DNA from: Chinchilla lanigera
Taxonomy: Eukaryota > Chordata > Mammalia > Rodentia > Chinchillidae
Assembly (NCBI RefSeq): GCF_000276665.1
Contig: NW_004955416.1
Span: 5,486,845 to 5,550,844 of the forward strand
Length of the DNA stretch: 64,000 nucleotides
Reading direction: 5' to 3'
The notes under the pieces were generated by a model, which saw nothing but the letters and a program-made list of their open reading frames with translations, did not search any database and was not told the DNA's origin. Both the position numbers and the translations under genes were made by a program. Below, one piece after another: positions 22,548 to 34,536 of this stretch. How positions within the stretch are numbered: the stretch's first letter is position 1; each line of letters opens with the position of its first letter.

Positions 22548-23298
22548 CTGTGAAAGAGGAGTTTTTTTGGTGATTATGAAGGAGAAACCAGTCTGTTCTT
22601 TCCTAGTTAAACAACAAAGGGGCTGGGGCAGATAGGTAAAAGGCTCTTAAAGCCTGAATAAGGGGAACACAGAAGTGCACTCCGTAAGCTGATGCGCAGA
22701 TGTGGCAGGTCACGTCCCAGGCGTTTGTGCCTTCCACGATTAGCACCTGCTGCACCAACCCGGGCTGTGCCTACCACCAGATCCCTGCAGAGGGGGAGGG
22801 AGGTTCCCAGACCCGGCCCCTCTGCTGCTCAGCTCAGATTGCACCTCCTCGGGGAAGCTTGTGAGCAGCCCGTGCTCCTCTGTTCCCATTTCTGCTTAGT
22901 CTTGTGTTGTCACATGAGCGTGGCCCACCATAATCAAGGCTGGATGTCTGTAAGTGCCTACTCTCCTCAGAGCAGCCCGGGGAAGTGAGTCCAGTAGTGC
23001 CGTAACGTTTCGATTTCCATTCCTTTAACCATAACCATACGAAACTCAGACTTCCCAGTATCTTTCTACCTCCACTCAATGATTTTTAAACAAATGATCT
23101 GCTAGGTCTTTAAGAGCAGTCAAACCTGCCCCATATGAGACCAAAAAGGTTTTGCCGAACTGTAGCCACCAGGAGCCACAGTACGAGAAATGGTTCCTCT
23201 GGGAGCGGGTCCCGACTTTCTCACATGTGTTTGGAGCGCTCTGTTCCCCACACCAAGCCAGATGTGCCTGCCCTTTGTGTCCTGACAACTGTACTCAC
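22548..23298 (-). other. RASGRP1 intron 11
   Basis: A 751-nt GT-AG intron. No repeat or other feature recognised. Confidence 0.85.
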
Positions 23299-23403
23299 GT
23301 CCACCATCCGCTGCACATGTTTGCTGATGGTCTTCGGGTCAGGTTTGGGTGATACTCCGGAGGCCCAGTCTACCACCACCGGTGGCTTGGAAGGTGTTAG
23401 CGG
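23299..23403 (-). CDS. RASGRP1: RASGRP1 exon 11, CDC25-to-EF linker
   Basis: The 105-nt exon (35 codons, phase 0 to phase 0) has acceptor cgtag and donor GTGGAC|gtgagt. The peptide begins [16 protein letters not shown] and ends SKHVQRMVD. It is the autoinhibitory linker between the catalytic domain and the EF hands; in the RasGRP1 structure this linker packs against the Ras-binding site. Being a multiple of three, it could be skipped without a frameshift. Confidence 0.96.
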
Positions 23404-24779
23404 CTACGGTGAAACACGAAGAGAAACCCTCATGACTGTGATGCAAGATTATAACTGACAGCGCCTTTCCTTCCTGGAGCCCAGCAGTCCCACAGGCAGA
23501 TCACTCTGACTGCAGTCGGGGAGCAGGCAGCACATGCGGAATTGAAATCTGTCCTGGAGTACTGACTAACACAGGTGTTGAGCTTTTGTTTCCAAAGTCT
23601 TCATACATACTATCTCCAGCTCCAGATAGTTTAAAGTCCTCAGTGTGCCTGGGTTTCAATTCCCTGTCCATTAAAACTCTTGTCAGAGCTATCTAGTGGT
23701 CTGTATAAATGAAATGTCTTCTGTGTTCTCTAGCCTCTTTTTATTTTTGAAACAGTGTCTCACTACGTAGTTTAGGCTGGCCTTGAACTCACTATGTACC
23801 CAGGCTCTCCTTGAACTTGTGGCAATCCTGCCTCAGCCTCCCAAGTGCTGGGATTACAGGCATGGGCCATAATGCCTGGCCTCTGGTCATCTTTTAGTAG
23901 AGGTAGCTGAGAAAAAAACTGGTTAAAAGGCAAAGACACAGGAAAAACTTGGAAGCTGCACAAGTTGAGATAGAATCCATTTGTAAACATTTGAAATTTG
24001 ATCCAAATTAAAATCTCTTCTAAAAACAGGAGCAATGAACCTTTTCATTAGAATGCCGCTAGCACTGTGGAAGTTTAATATGCTACATATTTCCAGTGAA
24101 CCCACTTTCATTACAATTGGGAAGCTAAAACTTGCTCTTTTGGTATAGAGGCAGTGAAACAGCCACCTGAAAGGTCAGCTGGATTTCTTATGGGCAGCAC
24201 CTCACCCCTGGAATACCACTTGTTCTGGGCTGGGAGTCTTCCCAGGAGACTCAGAGGATTTTACCAGCCTTAGGGAAGGCAGGGGAGATAACCTATGAGC
24301 TTCCTGCTGAGTACAGCACTAGGGCTAAGGGCTATTTTGAGTTTCTGAGCAGAAGAACCAGCAGACCCCTCTTTTCAACCCAGAGTATCACAAGATACTG
24401 GGCTTTTCCACTGAACAAAGTGGAAATCTTCCGAAGTGTAGTTTTTGATTAGTACGTATATTTGTCCTTTGAACATCAAAAATCATGAAACAGCTTATGT
24501 GGGGTGAATTCTAAACAGGTGCAGGTTGCCACTCTGGTGTTTGATTCCACCCCGTCTGACACGGCACATCATTATTTCGTGTTCACACGGCTGTCCCTTC
24601 GCCTAGATCACAAGCACTTTGCCATCAGCAACGATGTGCCTCACAGTGTTGAGAAGTCTGTTCCTAGGACAAGGTCGGGCACGTGTGGAAGTAATATGCC
24701 TACTAAACTAAGTCTGTTCTTTAGGACGCACAAATTTGGGGAGCGCAGGCGTCACACAGGATCAGTGTGAGCAACTCAC
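23404..24779 (-). other. RASGRP1 intron 10
   Basis: A 1,376-nt GT-AG intron. It contains an antisense-to-window B1 at 23,739-23,881; no other feature recognised. Confidence 0.85.
23739..23881 (-). mobile_element. B1 SINE
   Basis: The + strand shows the complement of a B1: a T-rich start, gaaacagtgtctcactac, cctcagcctcccaagtgctg, and the end at gcctggc. Short similar flanks (gcctct) may be the remains of a target duplication. It is sense to RASGRP1. Confidence 0.85.
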
Positions 24780-24860
24780 CGGGGCTCTGTGGTTCCTTGG
24801 TTCCCGGGCATAAGACAGTTCATAGATTTCGTCTTCAGTGTAGTACAGATCCAGGGATAA
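24780..24860 (-). CDS. RASGRP1: RASGRP1 exon 10, end of the CDC25 domain region
   Basis: An 81-nt exon, 27 codons, phase 0 to phase 0, with acceptor ctag and donor CCCG|gtgagt. The peptide is [20 protein letters not shown] then PRNHRAP. It is identical to the human sequence. It closes the catalytic module and begins the linker completed by exon 11. Confidence 0.96.
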
Positions 24861-26142
24861 CTAGATCAAAGCAGAGTAAGGTTAACTGCTAGGATGCTGT
24901 CTGCCTTTCCTAAGACTGATACGTCTATCTTGCTTCCTCTTCAGTAGTTTAATCTTGGTGTTTAGCAGTTTGTTTCTACGATTTAGTCTGGCCTGTGTAA
25001 CACCTGCTACTATAGTAGGGAAAGGTTTAGTTCTTTTTTTGTTAAAATGTAAACCCTGGACAAGTCCCAAGGTGCACTTTCTAAAACTGATTTAATATCC
25101 ATGATTTACTATCTAAGCCTCTGCACAGAGCTGATAATGTCTTACATGGAGATCTGCCAAGGTCACCTGGCCTAAGCGAAAGGGCTAGAACAGCAAGAGT
25201 AGGCACCAGCCAGATATGAAGCATGGGACTCTTATCAAAATGCTCCTGCGAGGCAGGAAGAAGATGTGGTCATTATTCCATTTCCCCCTAAAAGAAACAG
25301 GTTAACTTTAGAACTAAAAGAACTGAGAAATTCTGCCAGGGAGTAACCCCTCTCAGGTTACAGAGGAGGAAACTGACATGGAGTGTGTGGGTCCACAGTC
25401 ACCAACTGGCGAGCCAGGGTCCCAGGTCTCGAAGGAAACTTGGCTCACCCACACCCAAATCCTAGTTTCCATACCACTGAAAAGTGCTTGGCTACCGCTG
25501 GTCTGAATGTCTCATTCAGCCAGTGGTGGCAGGACCCAAAGAATAAATCTGTTGTGTTGTGTTGTTTTGTTCTAACTCACTGCTTTGCCATTTTTTTTTT
25601 TTAAAGAGCACACAGTCTATCTGTTACCAATTCTTTTTTTTTTTTTTTTTTGGTCTTTTTGAGACAGGGTCTCGCTATGCAGTTCAGGCTGGCCTTGAGC
25701 TCACTTTGTAGCCCAGGCTGGTCTCGAACTCACAACGATCCTCTTGCCTCAGCCTCCCGAGTGCTGAGATTACAGACACGTGCCACTATGCCCGGCTGTT
25801 ACCAATTCTTAAATCCAGATTTACGATCAGCTCCTCCTAGAGAGAGCGTCACTACTTGTGCTACTGTAGGGAAACATCCCTCAAAGTCCAAGGGTACAAT
25901 GCTTAACAGAAATCCTCTGAAGTCCTCCCACCTGGGTCTGAGTCAAGGCTCCGTCACTTAATAATATGTGGTTCTCTGACAAGTTATATCTTTGTGCCTC
26001 AGTATCCCATCCACAAAGTGGAGATATAGTACTTTTACTTTACGAAGTTTTTATGAGGATTAAAGATGTGAACATTTGGTAATGGGTATAGCATGGCACC
26101 TGCAACAGAAGGTGCTCTGTAGCTCTCCAGAGTGACCCTTAC
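24861..26142 (-). other. RASGRP1 intron 9
   Basis: A 1,282-nt GT-AG intron. A B1 SINE with intact target duplication lies at 25,636-25,796. Nothing else recognised. Confidence 0.85.
25636..25796 (-). mobile_element. B1 SINE with 14-bp target duplication
   Basis: The + strand shows a poly-T run, then gagacagggtctcgctatgc and the rest of a B1 in complement, ending gcccggc. The direct repeat tgttaccaattctt flanks it at 25,622-25,635 and 25,797-25,810. It is a fairly young insertion, sense to RASGRP1. Confidence 0.93.
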
Positions 26143-26418
26143 CGTCAGCAGGTGCACCAAGTCCTTGTTGGCCTCCAGGGGTGGGGCCACCTCCTGTAGC
26201 TGGACCAGTTCGTTGATGTGATTGTACAGGGCCAGCAGCTTGTGGACGTTCACCTTCCCGTCCTCCAGGTAGTCAGGCATGGCTTCATACAGGGAAATGA
26301 GGTCCTTGAGGTGCACCCCCAGGATGGGGATCTTGAAGCGGGTGCATTCCCCATAGGCTCGCCGGTAGTTATCATAGTTTCTGCAGGAGGAGAGTAGCTC
26401 AGTCATCTCGCCGAGAAC
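26143..26418 (-). CDS. RASGRP1: RASGRP1 exon 9, core of the CDC25 Ras-GEF domain
   Basis: The 276-nt exon (92 codons, phase 0 to 0) has acceptor cgtag and donor ACG|gtaagg. The peptide starts [20 protein letters not shown] and contains [20 protein letters not shown] and [20 protein letters not shown]. It covers the later helices of the catalytic domain, including the helical hairpin region that opens the Ras nucleotide site. Two substitutions relative to human, SSC for SSS and CTR for CTD, lie near the hairpin. This is the largest exon of the domain. Confidence 0.98.
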
Positions 26419-28629
26419 CTACGAAGAAGAACAGACCAGTCACAGGTACCCCCGGGCAGCATGCGCTGTCTGTAATGCCACCTGGCTCGCTCTCATCCCC
26501 TAGCACGATTTCACACCAGCCCTAACCTGTGGGGCTGGGGCGTGGGGGAGTCATCTGAAAGGCAGAAATTCTGACTCCCCAGTTAAAACTTCAGTGTGTC
26601 AGGTGTCCCAGATTTACAAGCACAGGATATGCTTTAGTTGATTTTACTACATAACTTAAAAAATTTAAATAAGGGGACATACAGACACAAACCATAATGT
26701 GACATAAAAATTAAGATAATTAAAAATTTTTTGAATAAACAGTAAATGTCCCTCTAACACCCACCCATAAGATTCCTTTCCCGAGGGTCTTCAGAATGCT
26801 TCCAGAGACACAAAATGGGAGGTCGTAAGTGTGCCTTTGTCAGTGGCATGGAAACAGCCGGTGTGTTAGGTGTGGGGCCGCGGTACGCTACTGTGCTACT
26901 ATTTATGAGGCACTCCATGGGCCAGGATTCTCCAGTGTGGCCTATGCCTAGGGAGCAGTGCCTTTCCGTTCAGAAACTGAGACCCTGCACCAAGGAGGGT
27001 TTAGCCTAGTTCCCAGCAAAGGGCTTGGGTGAGGATGAGGCGGAGGCCCTGTGATCTCTTTAGTAGTGCCCAAGCCCTCTCTCAACCCTGGAAATGGGCA
27101 CGGCTGCGCAGCAGTGCAGAAAGGGAGCGGCCAGGCTGGTGTTCTATTCGAACACATCTGGTCCTTGTCCCCCAGCACTCACAGCCCTGCTACCCATTCA
27201 CGGAAGCAAAGGTGTACAGAGAAAGACCGGCAGTCACATCATCTCACAGGGTAACCACATCAGACACTGCCCAAATTCTTCTAACAAAATTGTGGCTTGA
27301 AAAGTACCATTTCCCCACAAAGAACTTGAGATTTGGAGTCGGTCCCCCTTAATCACTTTGAGGGGACGAGAGGGCCTCTTCCTCACACCTTTGGCAAAAC
27401 TGCATGTGAGTGAGACACATGATTAACTCACAAGACAAGGGCTCAGTTGCAAAAAAGGCATTTCTGTTTCCTCAGAAGGTGAACTTAACTATTAGGGGAC
27501 ACGCTTCAACCTTTAATTTACTAATTCAGGCTGAAGGCCACCTCGAGGGCCAAGCAACTGCAGACCAGAAGCACCGCTGGAGGGAAACTCAAGCTGAAGA
27601 GAAGCAAGCTCTAATTTATAAGCTAAATGACACAGGACATGTCAGTCTCTGCGGCTCTCTCCCCCTTGCCTCTGACACATGGGGAACCTTGACGGTTGTC
27701 CCATCTGACCTCAGCAGAACCGTTAGGAAAGGAAAAGGTGACTAACGATTACCCTTTCGACCTGCGCACTGAGGACAGCTCCCCACAGGCCCTACATTGT
27801 GATGGCAGAGAGAGTTAACCAGGTACTCTCCAAAAGGGGACTACACAGCTGGGATAATTGGACAGGGCAGTAAAGCCACAGATTTCCCTCCCTCAGAAGA
27901 GAGCTGCCTTCCATGCCAGCTGCAGACAGCCAGAGTTTGAGGACAGAAAGGTCCCATTACACTAAAATGAAAATGTATAAAAGCTATCATAGCTAACTCA
28001 TGCCGTACATGGCTGCCTTGAGGTTCTCAGTAGAGCATGGTGGTTTATAGCAACAGCCCTATGTCATAAAAGATTAAGCTGTATTCTGTAACATCTAAAT
28101 AATAGAGAAATGTGCACAGGACACTTAAGGGAAACAGTCCTTACTAAAACATTTTCTGTTACAAAACGCTATCTGAAGAGCTCATCTCCACCTGTCTGGG
28201 AATATCTAAGCATGCAGGAAATCATTCTCTAAGTCTTCTGGAGAGCCAGGGTTTTAATGCACCACTGTGTAACTATACCCCACATGCAAAACACCGCAGT
28301 GAGGCACTGGGGCAAGCGGGTGAGCAATAAAGATGGTGACTAAATACTCAGTGGCCTCTGAACATGGGAAAAAGACACACATCGCTTCAGCTGGCCCAAG
28401 AGAGAAAGATGTGGTGACGCCACCTGAGGCCAGAGGGAATCAAAGACACTCAAACCCGTAACTTTGCCACCCTGTGGGTCCCCTCGGGGTGTGGCTCCTT
28501 GTCCTCTGCCTGTTGGCCAGGGACGGTGTGGTTTGGAAATGCTCTCTGAGCTGCCTCTCAAGAAGAAAATGTTGGTGTTTATCCTGGGAAGGTCACCTGT
28601 AAGAGTCCTGAGAAGACAGCAGCACCGAC
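26419..28629 (-). other. RASGRP1 intron 8
   Basis: A 2,211-nt intron with acceptor AG and an atypical donor gtcggt. I see no clear repeat; several short ORFs in it are chance. Confidence 0.8.
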
Positions 28630-28746
28630 CTTATTGATTTCATGTGGGACGTGCGAACTGGTCTCCTTGAGCCTGGAGATGGAGCTGTGACACAGCCCAC
28701 CTATCACAGCCATCAACGTATTGAAGTTCTGTAGTTGGTGAAGCTT
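28630..28746 (-). CDS. RASGRP1: RASGRP1 exon 8, CDC25 domain
   Basis: A 117-nt exon, 39 codons, phase 0 to 0, with acceptor tcacag. The peptide starts [20 protein letters not shown] and ends [22 protein letters not shown] is the conserved CDC25 motif shared with SOS and RasGRF. The donor AAG|gtcggt departs from the usual gtragt, but both flanking exons fit the known protein exactly, so the junction is secure. Confidence 0.96.
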
Positions 28747-29235
28747 CTGTGACAGAAGACAGATGACAACAGAGTGACTGCACACGCCAGTTATACAGGG
28801 AGCTTAGTGGCTCTCGCCTGTGCTGTGACCCTTCCTTACGCTGGTCGCTTAGTGATTACAAGGGGCAATTTTCTGTTCATTTCTCCCTCTCGCTGTATTT
28901 CTGCCTGATGGATTCAAACGTTATACCTCTCCCTTTCTTGCAGCTCATCTATGAACCACCATCTAAGTAGCAGTTTCCCACAATCACCACGAGCACCTGT
29001 TCAGCGCAGAGACTGCTCAGCCCTGGGTCTGGGGTTGGACTTAAAGATCTGTAGCTCTAATATACCTCTAATGAGTGAGTGGGAAAATAGAAATATCACC
29101 CTATGTAGGTCTGGGGACAGCGTCCCACCGGGACTCACAAAGGAAGAACAGCTCCCAGTGAAGACTAGGCTGGAAAAAGAAATACAGCTAATTTACCTCA
29201 CAGCCCAGGCTGAAAGGCTCAATCCAGTCACTCAC
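28747..29235 (-). other. RASGRP1 intron 7
   Basis: A 489-nt GT-AG intron. Nothing else recognised. Confidence 0.85.
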
Positions 29236-29409
29236 CTGAGCCACATGGATGAACTTGATGAAGACTTCTGCCCGGAGCTGCGGAGTGGGGCGGCTGAGAA
29301 CCATCAGCTGCACCCACTGGGAGATGCCGTTGCATAAGGCAATGGACCGTTCCATCGTGGGGTTCTCCTTCACACAGCTATTTACAAGGTAATTTTGATA
29401 ATCAGAGAA
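29236..29409 (-). CDS. RASGRP1: RASGRP1 exon 7, CDC25 domain
   Basis: A 174-nt exon, 58 codons, phase 0 to 0, acceptor tccag, donor CAG|gtgagt. The peptide starts [20 protein letters not shown] and ends [12 protein letters not shown]. It contains [10 protein letters not shown] and the RAEVFIKFI motif of Ras-GEF domains. Human has Q where this has H in FIHVAQ. Confidence 0.97.
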
Positions 29410-32399
29410 CTGGAGGAAGAAAAACAACCATCAGGCCTGTGCTCTGGTATTCCAGGAGATCAGCGGGCAAGTGAGTTCTGTTCAGTAATGGCTGGGAACC
29501 TCTATGGGACAGACAAGTCTGTGGCCTCTTCCCCTGCCTTTTGCCATGGGCCAACAAGAAGGGTGGCGGGGGAGTCACATCATGGCTCCTCTACATCAAA
29601 ATCTATTAGTTGTAGGGTACGTACACTAATCCAAATACTGTATTTGAGCACATTCTGTTCCTATCCCTACTAAATTCTAAAGAACAGTATAGGAGAAAAA
29701 TCTCATTACTGATTCCAGCTCTGCTTCTAAAATTAAAAAAAGATAATTCCCCTCATAAAAACAAATTTTACCCAGCTGTTATCTTAAACATGTGATAATA
29801 AAATCTGCCCTATTTAGAACATGGAATTGTTATAAAGATCAAGCAAGTGAATGTGTGAAAGCACTTTAACTTTTCAAAGTGCTACATAATTGTGAGGTGG
29901 TGCTAATGGAGTGATTATTTCCTCATGCTCAAACAAGCCTCTTGAATTTCTTTCCTACTCATGAACTTGAGCAGAGGCCAAGCAAGAGGGGCACACAAAA
30001 CTTGGTTAACTGTATAGTCAGTGACCAGTTTGCCAGTCTGGCTATGGTTAACAATGAAGCAGCACACAGAACCACAAGGGGTTGGCAGAGTGGGTATAGG
30101 TGATGACTGTCGATATTAAGTCCCTGTCACAAGAAGCCCCTGCACAAACAATATAGCCAAGAGGCAACATGTCTTCCACGTTCCTGTGGGAGGCTCTGGT
30201 GCTGGGCCCAGTCTGAATGCTTCCGAAAGCAGGTGTGGTTGGGTGACATAACCAGCCAGCAGGAAGTGCGCGCAGTGATATGACTTTGGAGGGAAACACT
30301 TGAGAGCCAACAGATGGATGATTGCGACACTGCCATTCCACTGCAGCAGAGACGGTGGGAATCTCAGACAAGACGAGGCCTGCATCATCTGGGTTCTGAG
30401 CCACTCCGAACCTTGTTAAGCACATAGTATACGTGATAAATAATCTTTCATTTTAAGTCACTGAGATTGTGGGTGGGTGTGTAGGGGGTGTTACTGCAGT
30501 ACACCTTGGTCTTGCCTCGGTAGTAAATAGGCTGAGGAGAACTCCCAACCTGAATGAAACAACTGCATGTTAACAAACCCCACTTTACTGTGCTGTGACT
30601 GCTGATGGGCGGGAAATCTGGGTAGGGCCAAAACCACTCCTTAAAAGAGACATAGAAAGCACAATTCTTCCTGGTTCCAGAGATGGTTGCTATGACTCAT
30701 TCCAATGAACACATTTTCATAAACTTCCCCACTACAGATATACCCATGAACCACTATTTTTTAAAAGAATTGTTCTCTTTAGGAGATGTTATAAGGAAGA
30801 GGAAATAGGAAATGCCTTTCAATTCACAGTAGAGATAAATTTCCCTCCAAAGTCATGTTGGAAAGAAAACTGGGAAATATGTTTAGAACTGTATGGGAAA
30901 AACAGAAAATCCCTGGAACAGTCTTCTCTGAAGGGACTGTGCCAGTCCAAAGAAATGGAGGTTCAAACTTTTTTTATGTGCAAGTAGAACACTGCTCAGC
31001 CCTTGCAAGACTGGCTCGGATTGCTTGCTTGGTGCTGATTTTTCATCTCTGCCTCCACTGGTCCGAACTGTGCCATCGAACACACATCCTGCAGGCCTTG
31101 GCCCTGCCAGCTTCTCCCCAGGGCTCAGATTTCCAGCATGGTAAGTGTCCCCCGCAGTGGCTTTCAGCTTTCGCTGGTGTCCTGCCTGCCCCATGATAGG
31201 GGAGGCTCTGCCAAAAGGAGACTCCGCAGTGCAGCCCTGGTGGGTTCTGGGCTTCTACGGAGGGGGTCCTGGTGAAGGCTAGGGGTGAGGGGGATGCCTG
31301 GAGATTCATTTCCAAATGGAAGCTGGGGGATCTGTGGCCAGTTGGACAAATAGCCGTGTGAACACAGGAGGTATGACAACATGGGAGAAAGGTCTGAAAT
31401 AACTTCTGTAACCTGGTTTGCAGGTCTCCTCCAGAGACGACCCAGTTCAGCACACTGGTGCTGAGAGGCACATGGTCCCAAGCCTCGGCTTGGATTCCCA
31501 TAAGCTATGCTGACCCTGCTCTCGTCAGCCCTCTGGGCTGGCTCCCATTCCCTTGCCTGGGGTATATGGGTTGTTCCAAGGAAGGCATCCAGCAACTTGC
31601 CATCTGTATTTCAGAGCAAAGCCGAAGATTGTGCCTGCGGGTGGGGTGCAGCCTGCGAGGAGTGAGGGTGCCCTTGTCAGGGCAGCATGCTGGCCAGTGC
31701 GGGTCCCACTGGTATCTGATGCCACTGTTCTCTGGTATCACATACGGAGTTTGGAGGGTTATAGTGAGGACAGGATGCACGTGTATGCTCTCTCGTTCTT
31801 GATGATAAATCAGAATCCCTCTTTCCCCCCTCCCCACTCTAGTCCAGGTTGCCCCAACAGCAAAGATGAGGTCAGCACAGTTTCTGTCTAGAAGCATGGT
31901 AACTGCTGGGTCACCTCCTTAGGGTCACCATCCCTAAAGCACCACTTTAGGGATGAAGGTATGTTCTGGGGCAACCTGCAGCATCTATTTTATTGTGGGA
32001 TTTTCCAGAGCCATCAAAAGCCTATTCTAGAATGAATCCCAACTCTGAGGGGACATATCTCTGCTGTTTGGAGGAAGATTAATGTTTGTTTTTTCTGGAA
32101 GGCTAATGATTATCAGGGATAAAGGAAGGGTGTGCACTCACGTCACGTATGCAGGGGGCCATGCAACCTGACTGAGGGGTGGGGCAGAGTAGCCATGGAA
32201 GGAGCAAGAGAAGGGAAGCCCAGCAGGGGCAGCCAAAGGAATTCAGGTGGCACCTATGTTCTCACCACAGTGTCTGCTGAGAAATCGCCCCAGCACTGAT
32301 GGGGCCTCCAGTGTTCTGCGACAGACAAGCTGTCCAGTTTCCCTATGTATTTTCAGAAATCTCCCAGAACAGGTTTCCTCCTGCCCCTTGGGTACGTAC
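29410..32399 (-). other. RASGRP1 intron 6
   Basis: A 2,990-nt GT-AG intron (donor gtacgt). Several ORFs of 100-150 codons between 30.0 and 31.9 kb overlap in opposite frames and match no family. No obvious repeat was recognised. Confidence 0.8.
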
Positions 32400-32553
32400 A
32401 GATATCCTTCGAAAGGACTTGAACTCCAGGTAGGTGAGGTGCTCAGATAGCTCTTCTGGTTCCAGATGGTCAAAGAGCAGAGAGACTTTCCGCTTCTTGC
32501 TCGTATTTGATTTTATCCTTTGAGTAAGTTTCCTGGACCAGTCACGAGCATTG
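32400..32553 (-). CDS. RASGRP1: RASGRP1 exon 6, start of the CDC25 domain
   Basis: A 154-nt exon with acceptor aaaag and donor TCT|gtacgt. It completes Ile (AT|C) and encodes [20 protein letters not shown] through [20 protein letters not shown] to [21 protein letters not shown] is the opening motif of the Ras-GEF catalytic domain. The preceding basic stretch links REM and CDC25. This part is identical to human as far as I can tell. Confidence 0.97.
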
Positions 32554-34404
32554 CTTTTGTGTGTACATATGGAAAAGGAGAAGCCAAGGAAAAGGAATAA
32601 ATTGCAATGCTTTTTGCAAGTAAATCCATTAGCGACACCCACAAAATAGACAAAGCACCGTTTGTCTACCTCTCCTTGGCCAACACAATGCATTTACAGC
32701 ATTTCCCCAAATCCGTCTTTCTATGGCAGCAACCAGGAAGGCTGGCTGGCTTCAAGAGAGCCTTTAGAATGCATCACAGGCACAGGGTGAGTTCCCATTA
32801 AGGCAGGGCAAGGGCGGGGTTTGGGCCATGGCCAGTTTCCTGACTCCCTGGTCCAGCCCCTGCTATGCCTGCTTTCTGTGGCTGCTGGGGGTGTCCCTTC
32901 ATGCTCCTGAGGTGATGGCACTGTTTGGTTGGAGCTCAGCAGTTTTCATACATGAAGGGGTCAGAGAATCATAGAGAGAAGCCATTAGGTGCAAGGAAAA
33001 ACATGTAGTAACCTGTAGTCATTCTGGGTAGAGTGGAGTGATTTCCTCAGATGTCCCCAGCCTCTACAATGACCAAGGAATCTGAGCTGACCCTAGAGTG
33101 CCCCTCCTTTGTATTTCCTCATAAACAGCTCATGTGTTTCTTAATTAGTTTCTATTCCCAACACTAAGGAAGCAGAGGAAAGCAGTCCAGTTTTGGAAGG
33201 CAGCTGGTTCAAATCTGTATTTTGCAAGGTAGTGTTCCTGGGTACCCTGCCTCTTACTAAAAGGGCTCAAGGATCCAGTGAGCTTGAGAAATAGTATAAA
33301 TTCTATACCTCTCTTGGCCAATGAATATGTTAGTTTCTCAAATGCAAAAGGAGAATTTACCCCATTGTTCCCCAAATACAGCTGGTCAGATAACATCTCA
33401 CAGAGTAATTCCTAAAAGATATACTGTAGAAATGATCGGCTGAGAAAGGTCAGCCAGGAAATACTGGGGAAGGAGACTTAGGTATGAGAATTGTCCAGGC
33501 TATAGGTTCTTTATCTTTAAAATGGAAAAACAAAACCAAAATGTTACTTAGAAAATTTTCTTTTCTCTTTCTAGTTGTACAATACTTAGCAGGGAAGTAC
33601 AGAGACTCCAGACTGATGAGATTGCTTTGGGGCCCTGGAAGGTAACTGTGTAATCATTTCTACGTGGTGGAGAGTGTAGCTCTGCTGTGCCCCTAGATTG
33701 TCTGCCTGCGATCCCAGGGCAGTCACAGTTCCCCACTCAGAAAATCAGGACTTGGAATGAGCTGATCTCTAGAATATGTTCCATTGCTAGAATTCTATAT
33801 CCTAGAGATTTTCTCTACTGCAAAATAATGTGGCTATGTTATCAGCATACAATGCATATGTTTCCCTCCTCAAAATTAGGAAAAACTGATTTTCCAGAGT
33901 GAGCCAATTACATGAATGAGAAATGCAAGGAATAAGCTGAAATTTTCGTGAGATCCCTTTCCAATCCTGGAAGTTTAAGCATCTTTCCCAGACACCTATG
34001 TTATAAACCCTCTGCTTAATGCCTTTTCCGGCACTTCCTCTTCTACAAGGTCAGAGCGTCTTCTGCATCTGCTTCTGAAGGGGCAGAGTCCAGCCACCAC
34101 CCTCTCGGTTTCTCATGGTCTGGATGCACCTTAGTTAAGGTCTTGCTACCTGATTTCCTGACTGGGATTTATTTTCTCTGCTCCTGTACACGAGTCACAT
34201 GCGGCTGGCCACTGGAGGTTTCTCAGCTTCCTACTGAACGTCAAGCGTCTGCTCTGGTGAGACGACCCGGGCCTGCCCGTCTGAGGGCTCCTCGGCACAG
34301 TGAAGGGGCGCAGCTGTTCCCACCAGGAGTCAGTCCATAGCCAAGCAGCCAGGACTACAGGAGGGCGCTGACTCCAAGGAAAGAGCCCAAACCATGACAC
34401 TCAC
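32554..34404 (-). other. RASGRP1 intron 5
   Basis: A 1,851-nt GT-AG intron. No clear repeat or other feature recognised. Confidence 0.8.
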
Positions 34405-34536
34405 ATTTGAGTTGTGTCGATCAGGCGGCAGTGCGCCTCCTCCCCGTTAGCTTTCACCAGTTCCTGGAACTCCTCCATAGTGTTTATCAGGCTGGCATCC
34501 ACTTTAAACATGATCCAGAATTCCGTTATCCAATAC
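34405..34536 (-). CDS. RASGRP1: RASGRP1 exon 5, REM domain
   Basis: A 132-nt exon with acceptor tgtag and donor AAAT|gtgagt. It completes Arg and encodes [20 protein letters not shown], then [20 protein letters not shown] and TTQ, ending in phase 2. This is the later part of the Ras exchanger motif (REM) domain, which stabilises the catalytic domain. Differences from human include KV for KM, LIN for LTD, KAN for KAK and EEA for EEL, so this region is more variable than the catalytic core. Confidence 0.96.

Noticed and set aside
23404..23460. Upstream extension of exon 11 beyond the acceptor
   Set aside because: Reading is possible for a few codons but the cgtag acceptor at 23,404 gives the exact known junction with exon 10.
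31043..31897. Overlapping ORFs of 110-152 codons on both strands in intron 6
   Set aside because: They overlap in several frames, lack homology I can recognise and lie in GC-richer intronic DNA where long chance ORFs are expected.
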